DNA of 64,000 nt from NCBI GenBank assembly GCA_035342095.1, contig DAOQWL010000016.1:17299-81298 (forward strand). The letters are read 5' to 3'. The notes under the pieces were generated by a model. The model made no database searches, was not told the origin of the DNA, and worked only from the letters and a program-made list of their open reading frames with translations. Position 1 is the first letter of the stretch. Each line of letters begins with the position of its first letter. Made by a program: the position numbers and the translations under genes. The DNA is from PLanc-01 sp035342095 (GTDB lineage: Bacteria; Planctomycetota; Phycisphaerae; Sedimentisphaerales; Anaerobacaceae). Below are positions 60,291 through 64,000 of this stretch, in pieces.

Positions 60291-61076
60291 CTACCGAAAG
60301 AGGTTGCTCGTATTCTGGAGCATCTCATCACCGGCCCGAATGGCTCGGGAGTTGATCTCATAAGCCCGCTGAGCGGTGATGAGGTTCACCAGTTCATTCA
60401 CCATGTTGACGTTGGACTTCTCCAGGAAGCCGGCTTGGATCTCGCCGAAGCCCTCCTGGCCTGCGGTCCCGACGATGGCTTCGCCGCTGGCGTTGCTCGG
60501 CGTGTAGAGGTTGTCCCCCTGGCTGATGAGTCCCGAGGGATTGACGAAGCGTGCGATTTGAATCGTGCCCACGACGGTGCTGAGCCCGGACGAGTCGGTG
60601 GTATTGACGCTGCCGTCCGTGCCGATGCTGACCGACGCCGCATCCGTCGGGACGGAAATGGCCGGTTCAATCTGATATCCGGCCTGCGTCACGAGCTGGC
60701 CGTTCGCGTTCAACATCAGGGAACCGTCTCGCGTGTACCGAAGATTCCCGTTCGGCATGAGCACCTGGAAGAACCCGTTCCCGCGGATCGCCAGGTCGAG
60801 GTCTCGCTGGGTATTCGTGAACTCGCCCAGACTGAAGATCCGCAGGGTGGAAGCGATCCGCACACCCGTGCCGACCTCCATCCCGGTCGGGGAATTGACG
60901 CCTGCCGCGATTTCCGTGCCTGGTTCCTTCATCTTCGAGTAGAGCAGGTCCTGGAATTCAATCTGGCTGCGTTTGTAGCCCGTGGTGTTGACATTCGCCA
61001 AATTGTTGGCGATCACATCCACCAGAGTCTCCTGAGCCATCATCCCGGTAGCGGAGGTTGAAAATGCCCGTATCAT
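60291..61076 (-). CDS. flgG: Distal rod protein FlgG
   Basis: A 261-residue distal rod subunit. It has the N-terminal rod motif VIANNLANVNTTGYKRSQ, the FlgG-type middle (RGNGFFQVLMPNGNLRYTRDG) and the C-terminal MVNELVNLITAQRAYEINSRA helix. Length equals E. coli FlgG (260). It is followed by flgA and preceded by the FlgF-like gene; a 90-base spacer with no clear signal separates the two rod genes. Confidence 0.97.
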   Translation of the reverse strand: MIRAFSTSATGMMAQETLVDVIANNLANVNTTGYKRSQIEFQDLLYSKMKEPGTEIAAGVNSPTGMEVGTGVRIASTLRIFSLGEFTNTQRDLDLAIRGNGFFQVLMPNGNLRYTRDGSLMLNANGQLVTQAGYQIEPAISVPTDAASVSIGTDGSVNTTDSSGLSTVVGTIQIARFVNPSGLISQGDNLYTPSNASGEAIVGTAGQEGFGEIQAGFLEKSNVNMVNELVNLITAQRAYEINSRAIRAGDEMLQNTSNLFR

Positions 61077-61166
61077 AGGCGTTCTCCCTGGATTGCGGAT
61101 AATCGATCAGCCATCTGAGTCGCCCCCATGTGCGAATCCTTTCTCACTCGTCGTCTATCCTTCCGT

Positions 61167-61898
61167 TCATCCCATGGCGACGCCCAGCGCAGCAGTCGTC
61201 GATTCCCGCTTCACGCTAACGAGTCTCATGTTGGACTCGTACATCCGCGAGACGAGAATCATGTTCACCAGCTCATCGATGAGCTTGACGTTGGACGCCT
61301 CCTGGTAGCCCTGCTTGACAACCACGTCGGTAGCTTCCACCGGGTCCACGTCTTCGGGCGTCTTGAAACAGTTCTGCCCGACGGGCACGAGCTTGTCCCG
61401 CTCTCCCGGGAAGTCCACGATCCGCAATTGGCCGATCGTCGTCTGTCCTGCAACGACCAGTCCGCTGTCGGAGACGGAGAGATCGGTAATGTCCGCCTCG
61501 GGAGGGAGGATCAGAGGTCCTGCCGTCCCGGCGACCAGGCGGCCTGCCGTATCCACGATCTGCCCGTTCTGATTCGTGGTGAAGACGCCATGGCGAGTGA
61601 ACTCCGGTCCTGCGGGGGTCTCGATCACGAAGAACCCGTCTCCGTGCAGCGCGAAGTCCAGCGTCCGAGCCGTCTGCACCAGACTGCCTTGAGAGAAATC
61701 AAAGAGCCCCTGGGACTCCCCCTGTTTGCCTTCGCCTTCGCCCTGTGCGGCCTCCTGGGCCGCGAGGACCTGCGTAAAACTGTTGCACCGGCGCTTAAAA
61801 CCCGCGGTGCTGACGTTGGCCACGTTGTGCGCAATGACGTCCAGTTGCTGTGTCAGAGCATTCAGACTCGCACCAACCTGGGCGCCAATATCCGTCAC
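61167..61898 (-). CDS. flgF: Proximal rod protein FlgF-like
   Basis: A 243-residue rod protein of the FlgF/FlgG family. VIAHNVANVSTAGFKRR is the rod motif, ALHGDGFFVIETPAGPEFTRHG the middle domain and IDELVNMILVSRMYESNMRLV the C-terminal helix. It is similar to but shorter than the FlgG downstream, so FlgF is the better name. It lies 15 bases after the PilZ-like gene. Confidence 0.93.
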   Translation of the reverse strand: MTDIGAQVGASLNALTQQLDVIAHNVANVSTAGFKRRCNSFTQVLAAQEAAQGEGEGKQGESQGLFDFSQGSLVQTARTLDFALHGDGFFVIETPAGPEFTRHGVFTTNQNGQIVDTAGRLVAGTAGPLILPPEADITDLSVSDSGLVVAGQTTIGQLRIVDFPGERDKLVPVGQNCFKTPEDVDPVEATDVVVKQGYQEASNVKLIDELVNMILVSRMYESNMRLVSVKRESTTAALGVAMG

Positions 61899-61913
61899 GT
61901 CAAACTCCCTGGG

Positions 61914-63179
61914 TTATGTCAATTCCGTGGTCGCGCCCACCAAGGGGGACGCGCCTGCCGTCGGGATCGGGCCTTGCCCGCCGTGTTCTTCCTCCCAAGA
62001 CGACATGGCGGCCGTGATGTGCGCGAGTTCGTCGATCTCGGCATCGCTCAAGCCCGTCAGTTCCACCGCAATCGACCTCTCCGAATCGGCGCCGTAGCAG
62101 TGCCTCACCCGGCCGATTCCTGTGACGGTGCCCCATCCTCCAGGCACCTCAGCCCCGCCGCAATCGAGAGTGAACACCACGAGGACTCGATCTCCCGGGT
62201 GAACCGACAAGGCAGTCTGGATCCGCAGGCCCGGTCCCGCCAGTTCCGTGACACGTCCCTCGGCGAAGACCGGCGCCTGGCTGGCCGGCGTTTGGCTGGC
62301 CGGCGCCGCGACGCCGGCCCACGACGGAGCCGGCGGTTCCACGGAAGTCCCCACAGCGCCGGAAGGGAACCGGTGTTGACGGAAAGGCAGATAGGCAATC
62401 AGGGCGTTTCCGCGAACCGCCACGCGGGGAAATCGCCGACGATTCGTGAACTGGACCGTTTCACTGTGGTTGAGGGTCAACCGGCTCCCGTCGCAATGCA
62501 CGGTCGAGGTGTCAAACTCCCACGCCGACAGGCCGCTGTAATGCCGGGCCTGCCAGGAATCACCCGCCCTTGTCTGGATCGGGCTTGCCAGTTGCACGGC
62601 AAACTCGATTTCGTCGTTTCGCACGACCTCGCCTCGGACCACGAGGCCATCCGCGGGCCTGGTACGGGTCAGCTCAATGGTCTTGCCGGGGGCAACATCC
62701 CGGCTGCTGACCGGTCCCAGTCCCGCCATCTCGCCTGCGACGGAAGCGATCTGAAAGCCCAGCTTCTCCCGCAGGCGGCCGATTTCCATTCGAAGACGCT
62801 CGTTCTCCTGCAGGGTGCGGGTCCGCGTGCACTCAGCCAGAAGCTTGACCGCGCCTCGATCGAATGCGTCGACGGCGGTGAACACGTCATGGGTCCGTCG
62901 CAGCCCGCTCCTCAGGACGACGGCCAGGAGAATCTGGCGATCGCGCGCCCCCAGACCTCGACGCAGTGCGTTCTCCGTGAAGACCTCTCGCGTCCGGCTT
63001 TGGCTCTGCGCCCATCGCGAGTAACTGACCCACAACAGCAACACGACGAGCACAACCAGCAGAACGAGAGCCAGCAGCGTGAGATTCTGCGCCGGCACGC
63101 GCCCCTGGTTCAACTGACGGGCGGCTTCCCATCGTTCCATGACCGTCAATGCCAACAGGATGTGCTCAGGTCCCTGCAT
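61914..63179 (-). CDS. Membrane-anchored PilZ/YcgR-like protein
   Basis: A 421-residue protein with one membrane segment near the N-terminus (about 32-52, LTLLALVLLVVLVVLLLW), a coiled coil (about 115-145), a YcgR N-terminal-like domain (about 160-235) and a PilZ domain. The PilZ c-di-GMP motif is RRRFPR at about 247-252; the second motif appears as a degenerate ELAGPGLRI. YcgR-like proteins brake the flagellar motor in response to c-di-GMP. A membrane-bound version inside the rod-hook operon is unusual. It lies 15 bases upstream of flgF and 19 after flgE. Ligand binding is predicted, not shown. Confidence 0.72.
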   Translation of the reverse strand: MQGPEHILLALTVMERWEAARQLNQGRVPAQNLTLLALVLLVVLVVLLLWVSYSRWAQSQSRTREVFTENALRRGLGARDRQILLAVVLRSGLRRTHDVFTAVDAFDRGAVKLLAECTRTRTLQENERLRMEIGRLREKLGFQIASVAGEMAGLGPVSSRDVAPGKTIELTRTRPADGLVVRGEVVRNDEIEFAVQLASPIQTRAGDSWQARHYSGLSAWEFDTSTVHCDGSRLTLNHSETVQFTNRRRFPRVAVRGNALIAYLPFRQHRFPSGAVGTSVEPPAPSWAGVAAPASQTPASQAPVFAEGRVTELAGPGLRIQTALSVHPGDRVLVVFTLDCGGAEVPGGWGTVTGIGRVRHCYGADSERSIAVELTGLSDAEIDELAHITAAMSSWEEEHGGQGPIPTAGASPLVGATTELT

Positions 63180-63198
63180 GGTGTCGCAATGCGCTGCC

Positions 63199-64000
63199 CT
63201 ACCGAATGAGATTCGTCAACTCGCGAAGAATGTCGTTCGCGACACTGATGGTCCGCGCGTTCGCCTGGAAACCGTTCTGGGCTTCGATCAAGGTCACAAA
63301 CTCCGTGGCAATGTCGGCATTGGACTTCTCCAGGGCGCTGCCCTGAATCGAGCCGGCGCCCATGCTCGCGGCTTGGGTAAGGACGGCGGTGCCGGAGTTG
63401 GCGGAAGCCTTGAAGTAGCCGCTGCCGGCGCTCTCGAGGCCCGAGGGGTTCCGGAACAGGGCCAGAGCCAGAGTCGCAATGTCCTTCTTGACGCCATTCG
63501 TAAAGGAGCCGACCAGGACGCCGTCCTCACGGACCGACACGGACGAGAGGCTCCCCGACGCGTATCCATCCTGTTCTCGGGCCACGGCCGTCGAGTCGCC
63601 TGCGAACTGGGTCAGACCATTGAAGGAACCGATGGTCCCGAAGTTCAGGGCGATCGTCTGCGTATTGCCGGGATCATGCGTGAAGGACATGGTGAACTCG
63701 GCCGTCTCGCCATCCGGGATTCCCGCGAAGGCGCCGCTCTTCGAATTGAATGTCAGGCCGATAATCCGGCGAGTGTCAATACCGATCTCCTCCACATTTC
63801 CCGTGACGGAGGTCAGGACCATGTCCCACGTGTTCGTTTCATTGCTGCGCACCAGAGCCGCCGACAAGACGTGCTTTCCGCCTTGCCCATCATAAATGGC
63901 GATGTTGGCGGTCTGGACCTCATCGCCGCCCACGGCGGTCATCTCGAAATAGGCTGGGGTCTGCAGCGAGCCGCTGCCCGAGTACGACATCGCGATGTCG
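63199..64000 (-). CDS. flgE: Flagellar hook protein FlgE, C-terminal part (cut by window edge)
   Basis: The last 267 codons of a hook protein. TFNSKSGAFAGIPDG, YASGSLSSVSVREDGVLVGSF, LALALFRNPSGLESAGSGYF and the C-terminal IEAQNGFQANARTISVANDIL are conserved FlgE features. The beginning lies beyond the right edge. It heads the minus-strand hook operon in what can be seen. FlgE is exported during hook assembly and its length is set by FliK, encoded at 1949-3721. Confidence 0.95.
   Translation of the reverse strand, partial: DIAMSYSGSGSLQTPAYFEMTAVGGDEVQTANIAIYDGQGGKHVLSAALVRSNETNTWDMVLTSVTGNVEEIGIDTRRIIGLTFNSKSGAFAGIPDGETAEFTMSFTHDPGNTQTIALNFGTIGSFNGLTQFAGDSTAVAREQDGYASGSLSSVSVREDGVLVGSFTNGVKKDIATLALALFRNPSGLESAGSGYFKASANSGTAVLTQAASMGAGSIQGSALEKSNADIATEFVTLIEAQNGFQANARTISVANDILRELTNLIR

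Noticed and set aside
1..64000. CRISPR arrays, tRNA or rRNA genes, prophage or integrase genes
   Set aside because: No regularly spaced repeats, no cloverleaf-like or rRNA-like sequence and no phage or integrase motifs were seen in reading either strand.

Overview
The window is a 64-kb, GC-rich (roughly 60%) stretch of a flagellar supercluster from a diderm bacterium. The genes for the P ring, L ring and P-ring chaperone (flgI, flgH, flgA) imply a peptidoglycan layer and an outer membrane. Gene content, FlaE/MotE-like and duplicated MotB-like stator genes, many radical SAM enzymes and short palindromic spacers suggest Planctomycetota (Phycisphaerae-like). That placement is an inference, since no rRNA or other phylogenetic marker is present.

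Layout. (1) 1-3.7 kb: the 5' part of a flagellin gene (minus strand, cut by the window edge) with a sigma-28-like promoter, a GT-B glycosyltransferase (plus) and a FliK-like hook-length gene (minus). (2) 4.0-17.1 kb, plus strand: a long basal-body, export and stator operon starting at a textbook sigma-54 promoter: flgB-flgC-fliE-fliF-fliG-fliH-fliI-fliJ-motE-like-motA-motB-motB2-fliO-fliP-fliQ-fliR-flhB. (3) 17.2-17.35 kb: a 122-bp MITE-like element in the convergent spacer, abutting the fliD stop codon. (4) 53.0-17.3 kb, minus strand: about 36 kb of tightly packed genes that read as one transcription unit. It starts at a sigma-54-like promoter near 53.1 kb with two glycosyltransferases, a TPR protein and an export-chaperone-like protein. 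Next come a UDP-glucose dehydrogenase-type enzyme, a B12-binding radical SAM enzyme, an inverted-order HldE-like protein, a deoxyhypusine-synthase-like protein and a GmhA-like SIS isomerase. These are followed by a SPASM radical SAM enzyme, a HAD phosphatase, a PfpI protein, a cupin-ThDP fusion, a methyltransferase, a second SPASM radical SAM enzyme, an SDR, two B12-binding radical SAM enzymes and a HemN-like protein. The unit closes with a 3236-residue multidomain glycosyltransferase and the filament cap gene fliD. (5) 64-53.3 kb, minus strand: flgE (partial), a PilZ/YcgR-like membrane protein, flgF, flgG, flgA, flgH, flgI, flgJ (rod-binding domain only), flgN, flgK, flgL.

How it fits together. 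Regions 2 and 5 build the export gate, motor, rod, rings, hook and hook-filament junction. Region 4, lying between the junction gene flgL and the cap gene fliD, looks like a flagellar glycan factory. SIS isomerase, bifunctional kinase/nucleotidyltransferase and HAD phosphatase together resemble a nucleotide-activated heptose route. UDP-sugar dehydrogenase, SDR, ThDP enzyme, methyltransferase and six radical SAM proteins would modify or branch the sugar. Several stand-alone glycosyltransferases and one giant one would assemble it, presumably on flagellin. The combination of six radical SAM proteins (three with B12-binding-type N-termini) and a 3236-residue glycosyltransferase inside a flagellar operon is the most novel content here.
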